NCBI RefSeq assembly: GCF_005543295.1
Contig: NZ_SRSG01000053.1
Location: 1 to 51,457 of the forward strand
Direction of reading: 5' to 3'
Origin: Halalkalirubrum salinum
GTDB lineage: Archaea > Halobacteriota > Halobacteria > Halobacteriales > Haloferacaceae
DNA: 51,457 nt
Position numbers and translations under genes: made by a program. Within the stretch, counting starts at the first letter, position 1; every line of letters starts with the position of its first letter. Under the pieces are notes generated by a model. The model was given only the letters and a program-made list of their open reading frames with translations, made no database searches and had not been told where the DNA came from. Of this stretch, positions 1 to 8,800 are shown piece by piece.

Positions 1-624
1 TTTAAACGAGTAACGCCCCCAGCAGCCACTCCTGCAAACCGAGTATTGAACGTTTTTGCGTTGGACTGGTATCGCCCGAGTTCACTGAGTTTCGATCCTC
101 TTCAGGCACTCGCAAAACACGGAGAAGATACCCCGATAGACACTTTCCGACCACGGCTACAGGACCTCATCCACCGACGATTCCTTCTTGATACCTGGAA
201 TTACGACTACATTACAGTCTATCCGGGTCACGAAGCCCGGTCACATAGTTCACAATTAGTAGAACTAGCACAGGACGCCGTGCTTGAAACCGAAATCATC
301 TATACGCCGCTTCTTGAACGAACTGAAACCGTCGAACGTCAACGCGAGAAATCGGAGGAAGAACGCCGACAAGTCGCTTTCCATCCCTCTGAATCGCTCC
401 GCACACGAGCAAAACTCCACGATGATACCGTCATTTTGCTCGACGACATCTGCACGACTGGTAGCTCACTCCTTGCGGGGGCTCATCTTCTCCGCAAGGC
501 CGGTGCTGACCGCGTCGTCTGTATCGCTCTCGGTCTTACCCCTGGCGGACCACAGACCGACGTGAAAGAGATCACTGACCCAGAGGCCTCCGCATCAGAA
601 ATCATCGCAGGAGTAGACCAATGA
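1..624 (+). CDS. ComF-like phosphoribosyltransferase, 5' end cut by window edge
   Basis: The frame is open from base 1 with no ATG or GTG near the edge; the first usable codon is a TTG at 46, so the true start probably lies to the left. The PRPP-binding signature of type I phosphoribosyltransferases is clear near the C-terminus: VILLDDICTTGSSL, two acidic residues followed by T-T-G-S-S. The segment before it (YITVYPGHEARSHS) resembles ComF proteins, which accompany DNA-uptake and DNA-processing genes. No zinc-finger N-terminus is visible, but it could lie outside the window. The stop overlaps the start of the DprA-like gene by 4 bp (ATGA), so the two are almost certainly cotranslated. The substrate is unknown; a nucleotide or base salvage enzyme is the alternative, but the DprA partner favours a DNA-related role. 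Confidence 0.8.
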   Translation, partial: FKRVTPPAATPANRVLNVFALDWYRPSSLSFDPLQALAKHGEDTPIDTFRPRLQDLIHRRFLLDTWNYDYITVYPGHEARSHSSQLVELAQDAVLETEIIYTPLLERTETVERQREKSEEERRQVAFHPSESLRTRAKLHDDTVILLDDICTTGSSLLAGAHLLRKAGADRVVCIALGLTPGGPQTDVKEITDPEASASEIIAGVDQ

Positions 625-1538
625 AGCTCAAAAATAAAGCGCTACTGGCTGCCCTCACCGACATCTCTGGGATTGGGGATGCACGTGCATACGAACTATA
701 CAACTACTTCGACGACCCGAGAGATCTACTCAGCGCTCCAGCGTCTCTGACCGACAAATACCACTACGTAGACGAAACCACACTTACAGACATCCGGTCG
801 CTCGAAGACGAGGTCGAAGGCTATATTGACCGTTTCGGTGCCTACGAATCGAATGGAATCACAATTCTTGGTATCACGGAAGATCGGTATCCGGAAGCAG
901 TCCGTGCCGGCCCAGCACCGGTTCTCTTATACGCAAAAGGAAACGTCGGACTCCTGATCGAAGACGCAATCGGTGTCTCAGGATCGCGTGAAACGAACGA
1001 AACCGGGCAACAATGGATCGAATCGCTCTCGGCAGAACTCGGAGAAAATGGGTACACACTCGTTAGTGGTGGAGCCCGTGGAGCTGATACCGCCGCTCAC
1101 CGGGGCGCGTTAGGCACGGATGGTTCAACCATCGCCGTTCTCGGAACGGGCGTCAACGTCGCATACCCGCCAGAGAATCAATCCTTATTCGACCAAATCA
1201 TCGATACAAGCGGGCTCATCCTCTCAATGCGCCCACCCGACGCTGACCCCGCCCGTCATGCGTTCCTTGACCGAAATGAACTCATCGCGGCACTGAGTGA
1301 CGGGATGATTTTCGTTGCCACCGATGGAAATGGGGGAACCATGGCTCAATACAAAATAGCACTCAAACACGATCGGCCTATATTCGTTCCCCCAACAGAT
1401 TTGAATATCGCCCCGAACGACGGATTGGCTACGATCCGAGAAGCAGACACTACAAAGAGTATAAGTACTGCTTCCGACCTGCAGAATACACTTGCAACGA
1501 GGGATGCTGAGCAAAAGAATCTCGATGAGTGGACGTGA
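621..1538 (+). CDS. dprA: DprA/Smf-like DNA-processing protein (SLOG-type Rossmann fold)
   Basis: A 305-residue protein. Residues about 10-40 form a helix-hairpin-helix-like segment (DISGIGDARAYELY). The DprA Rossmann core follows with its usual landmarks in order: IGVSGSRET (about 115), LVSGGARGADTAAH (about 150), TIAVLGTGVNVAYPPENQ (about 170), RNELIAALSDGMIFVA, and GRPIFVPP replaced by DRPIFVPP. In bacteria DprA loads RecA on incoming single-stranded DNA; other members of this fold act in nucleotide-sensing defence. The protein lacks the C-terminal winged helix of bacterial DprA, as its last 40 residues are polar and low in pattern. It is coupled by ATGA overlap to the ComF-like gene upstream. 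Whether the pair works in DNA uptake or in defence cannot be decided from sequence. Confidence 0.85.
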   Translation: MKLKNKALLAALTDISGIGDARAYELYNYFDDPRDLLSAPASLTDKYHYVDETTLTDIRSLEDEVEGYIDRFGAYESNGITILGITEDRYPEAVRAGPAPVLLYAKGNVGLLIEDAIGVSGSRETNETGQQWIESLSAELGENGYTLVSGGARGADTAAHRGALGTDGSTIAVLGTGVNVAYPPENQSLFDQIIDTSGLILSMRPPDADPARHAFLDRNELIAALSDGMIFVATDGNGGTMAQYKIALKHDRPIFVPPTDLNIAPNDGLATIREADTTKSISTASDLQNTLATRDAEQKNLDEWT

Positions 1539-1639
1539 CACTCGCTTAGTATCGGAACGAGGTGTGCCGCATCAATAACAACAGTACTCACCTAACAAAT
1601 CGGAGTTCAAACGGTGACAGAGGCTGGCTGCCAGTCATA

Positions 1640-1909
1640 TTATTCGGTATTTTTTGTCCCCGTACGTAGATTCTCTCGGTACATCACCCACGCTTGATAC
1701 ATCTCTGCTCGTTCCGCTTCGGTCATCGTATCGTGCTCGTCCGAATCGAAAAACGGGAGTTCTTCCTTTTCGGGCATTGCCATCACCTGGCTGAGCGGGT
1801 AGAGTTGCTGATAATAATGCTCCAACACCCAGTCTTCGCCGTGCTTATCAATGGCTTGCTGGATATACGAAGCACCATCAGGGTACTTGTCAGCGAGTGT
1901 TTCAGTCAT
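1640..1909 (-). CDS. Small acidic protein of unknown function
   Basis: An 89-residue ORF starting at the ATG whose complement is at 1907-1909; a TTG ten codons upstream is the only alternative start. The protein is rich in Glu, Asp and Tyr/Trp (HGEDWVLEHYYQQLYPLS; YQAWVMYRENL), is probably helical and has no signal peptide or membrane segment. I do not recognise the family. It lies 54 bp downstream of another minus-strand gene (1964-2320), so the two may form a small operon transcribed away from the CBS gene. Confidence 0.55.
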   Translation of the reverse strand: MTETLADKYPDGASYIQQAIDKHGEDWVLEHYYQQLYPLSQVMAMPEKEELPFFDSDEHDTMTEAERAEMYQAWVMYRENLRTGTKNTE

Positions 1910-1963
1910 TGATTGTCGTGTGCTGTTGTGTTTGTCCAAGTCTGTATATCCACAAGTCAGAAT

Positions 1964-2320
1964 TCAGGCGCTCGTGAATTCTGCGAGCGAGTAATTCTGG
2001 CTGTCACTATTCCACTTCCCGATTTGAATCAGGTCGAACGTGTCCAGGGGCTCGTCAAGTTCGTCGTCGATCTGCGTCCGGACTGCGGTGGTGAGATTAT
2101 CCACACGGATCGCGGTGAGCGCGTGCTGGCCGAGGAAGTAACTGGTTGCGAGGCTCGTGGGGGCGACGATAATGACGTTCGACCCATCGACGTCATCAAG
2201 CGCGACTTGAGCATCTCGGTATTGGAGCACTGTCGCATCCAGTTCCTCAATAGGGAAAAGACAGCCAGCAGAACCGTATTCGATACTCGCCCCTGCCGAC
2301 GTAAAATGTCCTTTGGGCAT
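1964..2320 (-). CDS. Hypothetical protein, 118 aa
   Basis: The start is taken as the ATG at 2318-2320; a TTG two codons upstream is possible. The protein is a mixed alpha/beta domain with a central hydrophobic strand (GSNVIIVAPTSLATSYFLG) and an acidic second half (TQIDDELDEPLDTFDLIQIG). No family is recognised. An AT-rich tract read on the minus strand (complement of 2328-2343, containing TATAT) sits just upstream of the start and could be a TATA element for a short-leader or leaderless transcript. It is divergent from the CBS-domain gene at 2441 and precedes the small gene at 1640-1909. Confidence 0.55.
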   Translation of the reverse strand: MPKGHFTSAGASIEYGSAGCLFPIEELDATVLQYRDAQVALDDVDGSNVIIVAPTSLATSYFLGQHALTAIRVDNLTTAVRTQIDDELDEPLDTFDLIQIGKWNSDSQNYSLAEFTSA

Positions 2321-2440
2321 AATCAAGTAAAAATATATGTTTGATAGACATTAACTTTGTGGGAGATGGATGTATTAATCCGCGACAACACCGCAGACAG
2401 CCCCCCATTTTGACTAGCACTGCCCCCCCAATTAGCCGAT

Positions 2441-2839
2441 ATGCCCCGGGACCTCTACGACTGCACCGCAGCCGAACTCGCAACTCGCTCCGTCGAACAC
2501 CTTGGACAAAACACACCACCAAGCGACGCCGCTGCATGGCTGAATTCGAACGGCTACGACGCCGCCCCTGTCTACGCTGGCGACGACCCGATCGGATTCA
2601 TTCACAAACACGACGTCACCACCGACGACGACGGTGACACTCTCGACAACCACCTCACCCCGCTGACCATCGATTACATGATCAGCGGCGACACCTCGTT
2701 CACAGACATTCTTTCCGCAGTCATTGAGCAACCCGTCTTCTTCAAGTCGGTGATTGAACCCGAGTCTGGCATCGTTCTGATTGTCAGGTCGTTCGTGGAG
2801 CGTACCGCTCGCGGACAACTGGTGAAAACAGCGAAATGA
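2441..2839 (+). CDS. CBS-domain protein, short and possibly C-terminally truncated
   Basis: 132 residues. The pattern DAAAWLNSNGYDAAPVYAGDDPIGFIHKHDV (shown in pieces: NGYDAAPVY, PIGFIHKHDV) is a typical CBS half, followed by a second half centred on LTIDYMISGDTSFTDILSAV. CBS pairs bind adenosyl ligands and regulate partner proteins. Longer haloarchaeal relatives known to me continue well beyond a GIxTRxDL motif; here that region reads GIVLIVRSFVERTARGQL and the protein stops soon after, so loss of a C-terminal domain by frameshift or deletion is possible. The 55-bp gap to the AddB-like gene suggests that it could be the first gene of that transcript. Confidence 0.7.
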   Translation: MPRDLYDCTAAELATRSVEHLGQNTPPSDAAAWLNSNGYDAAPVYAGDDPIGFIHKHDVTTDDDGDTLDNHLTPLTIDYMISGDTSFTDILSAVIEQPVFFKSVIEPESGIVLIVRSFVERTARGQLVKTAK

Positions 2840-2894
2840 GGAGTACTCTTATCACTGGATCAACCAATTTTGTACGTATCCGAGGTTCGAGTCC

Positions 2895-4955
2895 GTGCCA
2901 TTATCATCTGTTCAACAACAGTTCACAGGAACGCTAGTCTTGTCATCGTTCGGTACAGAGAACGTCACACAAACCGTAGAAAATGAGTACCGATCGCTTC
3001 TTGATGAGCACGATTCTGAGGAGGTGCTCGTGATTACGGGCGCACCAACGAGCACCAAGACGTTCCGGGAGGCGTTGAGTGAGGAGATCCCGGGCCCAGC
3101 GATACCGTACGTGACGTCGCTTGTCGTGCACGCGACTGATGTTCTCAATCAGACTGACGATCGTGTCATTCTCTCCGACGCGTTGCGGCGTGAACTCCTC
3201 CACCGATTTCTCGCAGACTACGAGTGGGAAACCGAGTACTTGCGACGAGCGGCTGTGCAACCGTCGTTTATTGAGGACGTGGATGCAGTGATGGGCACGA
3301 TTTCTTGGCAGACAGTCACGCCTGACGAGGCGCCGGAACTCCAGGCGATCGCGGCTGCACTTGAGGCGTTCCACGGATGGCTCGCTGAGCACGGTCACAT
3401 GGAGCGCGGGCAACTCATTTCGGAGGCGCTTGCCGTGCTCGCTAGTGATACCCGCAATGATGTCGTTGATGTAGAGGCGGTGTTAGCAGTGGAGTTTGAG
3501 GAGTTCTTCCCGCTCGACCGCGCGTACCTCGACGCGCTCGCGGGGGACTGTGAGCTCGTCTGTATCGCTGAGGAGAACGGGAGTGTGCGTCGTACGTGGG
3601 TTGAGGACGGCCCTGTCACGGAGTATGTCTCGTTCAACGAGTCTCGACGTGGGGTATCGGAGACACCGTCAACGCGACCGGCTGCAACGGCAGCGTATTT
3701 CGCCGAAGAAACGGTTCTAAAAGATCCGGGAGCAGGGTTGGTTTCGGTCCTTGCTGCAAACTCTAGTGACGAGCAACTCGCGGAGATTGCCAACGAGATC
3801 GAAGACCTCGTTGCGCAGCCGGACTGGGGGTACGACGACATCGCGGTCGCCACGAAACAAAGCGGCAGTGCTGTAACAGACACGATCGAAGCGCTCGAAG
3901 GCACCGGAATTCCGACGGAATCGACGACTGTCATAGGATTCGGTGACGATCCTGCGATTCGAGAACTTCTCGCCGCCGTTCGACATCTCGCCGAAGAGGA
4001 TGAAGATGAAAGTCCCGAGCACGGCCCTGACCTTGATACGGAACGCTTAGATCGGGTCAGCGAAATGGATAGCCTCGAAAACGCGATCCGGTGGTGGGCG
4101 ACAGATTCGGGGTTAAAACAGCGGATCGCGGATCGAGCGTCACCGCTTGACGCGCGGGCGCAGTTCGGGAACGTTCGACGGGCGTTCCGCATGGCTGAGT
4201 TTCTCGAAGAGACTGCGTTCGTGGATACGACGTGGGGATCGTTCAAGCAGATGCTCGAACGCGCCCACGAGTACGCCTCGCAGCAGAATCAGACGAGCGC
4301 GACTGACCTCGACGGTGGCGTCCGTGTCGATCACTTGCAGGCGATTAAGAACGAGTCGTTCCGCGCGGTTTTTCTGGTGAACCTTGTGGACGGTGAGTAC
4401 CCGGGTGACGCGTTCTTGACACGGTTGTTCCCGACTGAGCGTGTCGTGTCGATGCCGGATTATCCGGGTGTCACGCAACTCGATGAAGGGGATGTGGATG
4501 CAACGTTCCCAACGACATCGACCGCGTCTGGACTACCGTTCGCGCAGTACCACACAGAGCACGCGCGACGCCAGTTAGCGATTGGGGCTGGTGCCGCGAC
4601 AGAGCGGCTGTACTGTTGTCTCTACGAGTACGAAGATACGGCACTCGAAGAACGTACGCAGGCGTCTCGATTCCTCACCACAGCGTATGAAGATCTCCCG
4701 TGGGTGATCGAGGCGGACGAACCACACATTACGAGTGAACGAGCAGCGGAAAAGTACCTGTTGTCGCGGGTTGATGACACGCTCGCGGAGGTGCGTCGCG
4801 CGAATAGTCAGAACGTGACGGTGTCGCTTGACGAGGTTGAATCGGAACTCGGTGAGATTCAGGACCTCCTCGATGAAAGCGGTTCCCGCGGTGCCGAGCT
4901 CCGGGAAGCGTTGCGTGCGCGTGTCGAATTTGCGAACGGGGAGGTCCGGCGATGA
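2895..4955 (+). CDS. AddB-like inactive-helicase subunit (split AddB, N-terminal part)
   Basis: 686 residues with a GTG start, the only good start near the open-frame beginning. It resembles the helicase-like portion of AddB/RecC-type proteins. Near residue 49 GAPTSTKT occupies the place of a Walker A but lacks the glycine before Lys. Near residue 476 VRVDHLQAIKN and VFLVNLVDGEYPG match superfamily 1 motif V as seen in AddB. Near residue 558 RRQLAIGAGAATERLYCC matches motif VI with the arginine finger region altered. It is therefore likely to bind DNA (for example scanning for a sequence) rather than to pump. It overlaps the next gene by 4 bp. Together with that 300-residue nuclease it would make a full-length AddB, so AddB appears to have been split into two genes. 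Confidence 0.7.
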   Translation: MPLSSVQQQFTGTLVLSSFGTENVTQTVENEYRSLLDEHDSEEVLVITGAPTSTKTFREALSEEIPGPAIPYVTSLVVHATDVLNQTDDRVILSDALRRELLHRFLADYEWETEYLRRAAVQPSFIEDVDAVMGTISWQTVTPDEAPELQAIAAALEAFHGWLAEHGHMERGQLISEALAVLASDTRNDVVDVEAVLAVEFEEFFPLDRAYLDALAGDCELVCIAEENGSVRRTWVEDGPVTEYVSFNESRRGVSETPSTRPAATAAYFAEETVLKDPGAGLVSVLAANSSDEQLAEIANEIEDLVAQPDWGYDDIAVATKQSGSAVTDTIEALEGTGIPTESTTVIGFGDDPAIRELLAAVRHLAEEDEDESPEHGPDLDTERLDRVSEMDSLENAIRWWATDSGLKQRIADRASPLDARAQFGNVRRAFRMAEFLEETAFVDTTWGSFKQMLERAHEYASQQNQTSATDLDGGVRVDHLQAIKNESFRAVFLVNLVDGEYPGDAFLTRLFPTERVVSMPDYPGVTQLDEGDVDATFPTTSTASGLPFAQYHTEHARRQLAIGAGAATERLYCCLYEYEDTALEERTQASRFLTTAYEDLPWVIEADEPHITSERAAEKYLLSRVDDTLAEVRRANSQNVTVSLDEVESELGEIQDLLDESGSRGAELREALRARVEFANGEVRR

Positions 4956-5854
4956 GTTCGTCGCTCTCCCCGTCGCGGTTAGCGACGTACGCGACGTGTC
5001 CGCGCCTGTACGACTACCGGCACGTACAGGATGTTAACACTCCAGATCGGACTGAACTGTACCTTACTCAAGGAACGATTTACCACGAGACGATCGAGGA
5101 TGTCTGTGATGCAACCAGCCGTGACGATGATCCGGGGGTGATTTACGACCGGGCGATGCGGATCTTCGATGCGAAGTGGGACGAGCACAGTACGCCGGAT
5201 GATTACAAATCACTGGCACATCAAGAGTACCAGCGCGTTGAGAATCGTACTGCTGTGGAGTCGTTTTTTGAGCCGGATGGTGGTGATGGGATCGAGCACG
5301 CTCGGCGATCGCTTGCCACGGAGTGCTGGGTTGAATGTGACGTTGATGGGCGAGCGCTGCATGGGAAAGCAGACAATGTTGTCAGAACTGACGAAGGTCT
5401 CCATATTTTTGATTACAAGCGGAACACTCGCGGTGTGCTCTCGTCAGGGACAGCCGAGTATCTCGGAGCGCATCTCGACGGAGAGGCGCACGAACCGAAG
5501 CGCGTGCGAAATGCGTTCCAGACAGCGACGTACATTGAGGGGGTAAAGAACGAACCGTTCTACGAGGACGGTATGGAGGTCCGGTTCAGTTTCTACGGGC
5601 TTCTCAACCACACGTCGTTCGAAAGTACCCCGGACGGGTACGACGTGTCTGCACGTGGGTGGTCACGGGAAACGACTGAGATTTACGACGAGCACTACGA
5701 CACAATTTGGGCGTTGATTCGGCATGCGCACGACGGCATCACGGCCGAAACCTACGCCCCAGAGCCCTTCGAACTCATCCACGATGAGGCGTGCGCGGAC
5801 TGTGACTACCGGGAGATGTGTGCTGATCGGTTGTCACCGGAGGTGCGACAATGA
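4952..5854 (+). CDS. PD-(D/E)XK nuclease with Fe-S cysteine staple (AddB nuclease-domain-like)
   Basis: 300 residues. The first cysteine lies at residue 16 (YATCPRLYDYRH), the remaining three near the end as C-x2-C-x5-C (CADCDYREMC, about 281-290), the pattern that locks a [4Fe-4S] cluster in Cas4 and AddB nucleases. Catalytic residues are visible between: His in GTIYHETIE, Asp in GKADNVV (about 142), and D-x-K in IFDYKRN (about 155-157). It probably cleaves single-stranded ends exposed by the helicase encoded next door. It overlaps the genes on both sides by 4 bp. A stand-alone Cas4-like protein is the alternative, but no cas genes or CRISPR array are present and the AddA/AddB-like neighbours favour end-processing. 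Confidence 0.8.
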   Translation: MSSSLSPSRLATYATCPRLYDYRHVQDVNTPDRTELYLTQGTIYHETIEDVCDATSRDDDPGVIYDRAMRIFDAKWDEHSTPDDYKSLAHQEYQRVENRTAVESFFEPDGGDGIEHARRSLATECWVECDVDGRALHGKADNVVRTDEGLHIFDYKRNTRGVLSSGTAEYLGAHLDGEAHEPKRVRNAFQTATYIEGVKNEPFYEDGMEVRFSFYGLLNHTSFESTPDGYDVSARGWSRETTEIYDEHYDTIWALIRHAHDGITAETYAPEPFELIHDEACADCDYREMCADRLSPEVRQ

Positions 5855-8800
5855 CCGACCACAGTGACGACTACCCGTCGTGGTACCCGGTCCCAGAGGA
5901 AGAGGTGTCGCCGGAGCCCCAGCAGCGAACGATTATCGACTCTGACGCGTACCCGATGCGTGTGCTCGCCGGCGCGGGAACAGGAAAAACGTTCACAATG
6001 GTGCGGAAAATCGAGCACCTCATCGACGAGGAAGACGTGTCCCCAGACCGGGTTCTCGCGTTGACGTTCACGAATAACGCTGCGGACTCGATGCGTGAGA
6101 AACTCAACGCGAAACTCGGGACGGCCGGGTACGACATTGACGCGTACACGTATCACTCCATTTGTAACGAGATTCTCACTGACTACGCGTACGACGCCGG
6201 GATCGATCCTGACTTCGAGGTCGCCACGGATGCCGAAAAGTATGCGATCGTCATCGACGTCCTTGATGAGATTGAGTATCGGTCGGTGAAACCCAACGTG
6301 TACGGCAGTGACGGGTACGCGTCAGGTGCGGCGTCGAAACTTCTGAATTTCATCGGGTCAATGAAACGCAGCGGGATTACGCCCAACGACATTGACGCAT
6401 TCCTCGGCCCCGCTGACCGTGTCTACGAGGTCGCCGGCCTCTCGGAACGCGTCGAGACGATCGCCAGCGACCACTTGGGCGGCCGCTCCGTGTCGAGCGT
6501 ACTGGACTCGCTTCCAGACGTGCGTGCCGACCTCGTCACTGAACGCGACGCGCTCAGGATAGACGGAATGGTGGCCAGCGCACACGAATTCCTCGACGGT
6601 CTCGTGGATCTTTGTGACGCACTAGAAGCAGCGTTCGAAGCCCATGAGGCAGGCAAGCGGGAACTTCCAGAGAATGCACATAAGCTCCCGAAGTACCTTC
6701 TCGGTGGATACGCGAACGGTGCACCGACAGGCATTCCGGACGATCTCAACATCGAACTCACAGACCATCTCGACTCGTTCCTCTCAGACTGTCTCACCGC
6801 CCGTGATTTGACAGCAGGGTACGCGGCGTATGAACGCGAACTTGACGAGCGGAACCTCATCGACTTCGACGGCCTGGTCGTCAAGACGGCTGCGCTGATG
6901 GACTCGCCGGTCGGTGAGAAAATCGCTGAGCGGTGGGACTACGTGTTCTGCGATGAGTTCCAAGACACCGATCGCCTTCAGTTTGAGCTCGTCACGTCGC
7001 TTGTCACCGATGATAACCTGTTCGTTGTCGGCGACGACGATCAGGCGATTTACGAGTGGCGCGGTGCGCACGTCGCCAACATCACTGAGGAACTGGACGA
7101 CGCGTTCGCGGCACTCACGGACGAACCTCTCGAAGAGAACTTTCGTTCCCGACAACCGATCCTTGACCTTGCGAACGAAGCGATTCAGAAACTCGATCAT
7201 CGTGAACGGCACAAAACCCTTACTCGTGTCAACGAACCCGCGTACAACGGTGACACCGTCGCCACCATCGAACTACCTGCTGACGATGATTCGGACGGTG
7301 CAGCCCAGCTTCGCACCGTCGTGCAGAATCTAATGAGTGGAGCAGCAGAAAATCTCGATACAGCGTACGACCCCGGTGAGATCGCGTTACTCGTTCGGAA
7401 AAACAGTCACGCGACCCCTGTCATCGAGGAATTCGACGACGCCGGCATCCCGTACCAAGTTGCTGGCGATCTAGCCACGGAATCCGTCGGTGTCAGGACC
7501 GTCACTGCGTACCTCAAAGCGCTTGCACGGCCGAAAGACGAAGTGAGTTGGAATCGTGTCCTCTTGATGCGATACCGGCTCTGTGACGCAGACCTCCGCA
7601 CACTCAACGCCGGTGACGACTTGCTCGTGGAGACGCTCCAAGAAACACCGCTCGACGAGTTCACAGAGCCCGATCGCGTCGCAAAAGCCCGCGAGCATGC
7701 GACGGAGCTACTCGAACTCCGCGACGCAGCGTCACTCAGCCGTTTGTACCGTGAACTCACGGATCTTACAAACATTGAGTGGTATCTCAGCGAGCAAGAA
7801 CGCCGGGACCTCGCCCAACTTGAAGACGTCATCGAACAGTACGGCGATAGTGCAGTCCAACCACCGCTTACTCCGGAGTTCATCGATTCGCTCGAACATT
7901 ACGATTCTCTGTTCGATGAGAGTGGCACTGCACCCACGAGTCAACCGGATGTCGCCGACGACGCGGTCAACGTGATGACCATCCACAAAAGCAAGGGCCT
8001 GGACTTCCCGGTCGTCCTCATCCCGCAAGTCACGGCTGACGAGTGGGCACCGAGTTCACGCACGTACGACGCGTTCGAAACAAGCCTTTCAGATGGCGCA
8101 CAGGCAGCGTTTGCTGAGGACTTCGTTGAGCGTGATGCTCATGAGACCCGTCGTGTGTTCCACGTCGGGATCACGCGTGCCGAGGACATCCTCGTCCTGC
8201 AGGGTGGTAGCGAGGAAAGCGACGATACTGCGGACGAAGACGCTGTTTCTCGATTGGTTGACGACGTGCTTCCATCTCGAATCCCGTGGCAGCCAAAGCG
8301 AGGACAGCTCCCGCTCTGGACCGACGTCGAAGAGTGTTTCCCAGACGAAGCAGCAGACTGGACTCACACGTTAGCCAGCAAGCCGATCGGGAACGTCGGT
8401 GGGACCGTTACGCATCATGGGGAGGAGCTCCCAGTTGAGACTGCACGCGACCGCGTGGTACACCTCGCAACAGCCTCTCTCAACGGGGGCCTCTCACCGG
8501 GAGATGGGCGAGAAACACTCCAAGTTACGTCATTGAGTGGTCCATCGACACCGTCACCATCACTCACCCATAGCTACACCTCACTCGCAGCGTACGAACA
8601 ATGTCCGCGGAGTCACTACCTAGACTACGTGGTAAACGCGTTCGCTGATTACCAGGAATCTACGACAACTGATGGGAGCGATGTGTCCCAACGTGATATC
8701 GGGTTGTTGTTCCACGACACTGCAGAGCAAGCCGCGAATCATGGCACGGACCGCCGTGAGGAGTGGTATGAAATCTGCGAGCGGATCGCCAGTCAACGCC

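Noticed and set aside
4952-5854. Stand-alone Cas4
   Set aside because: The Cas4-like Cys pattern is present, but genes on both sides overlap and are AddA/AddB-like; no CRISPR context.
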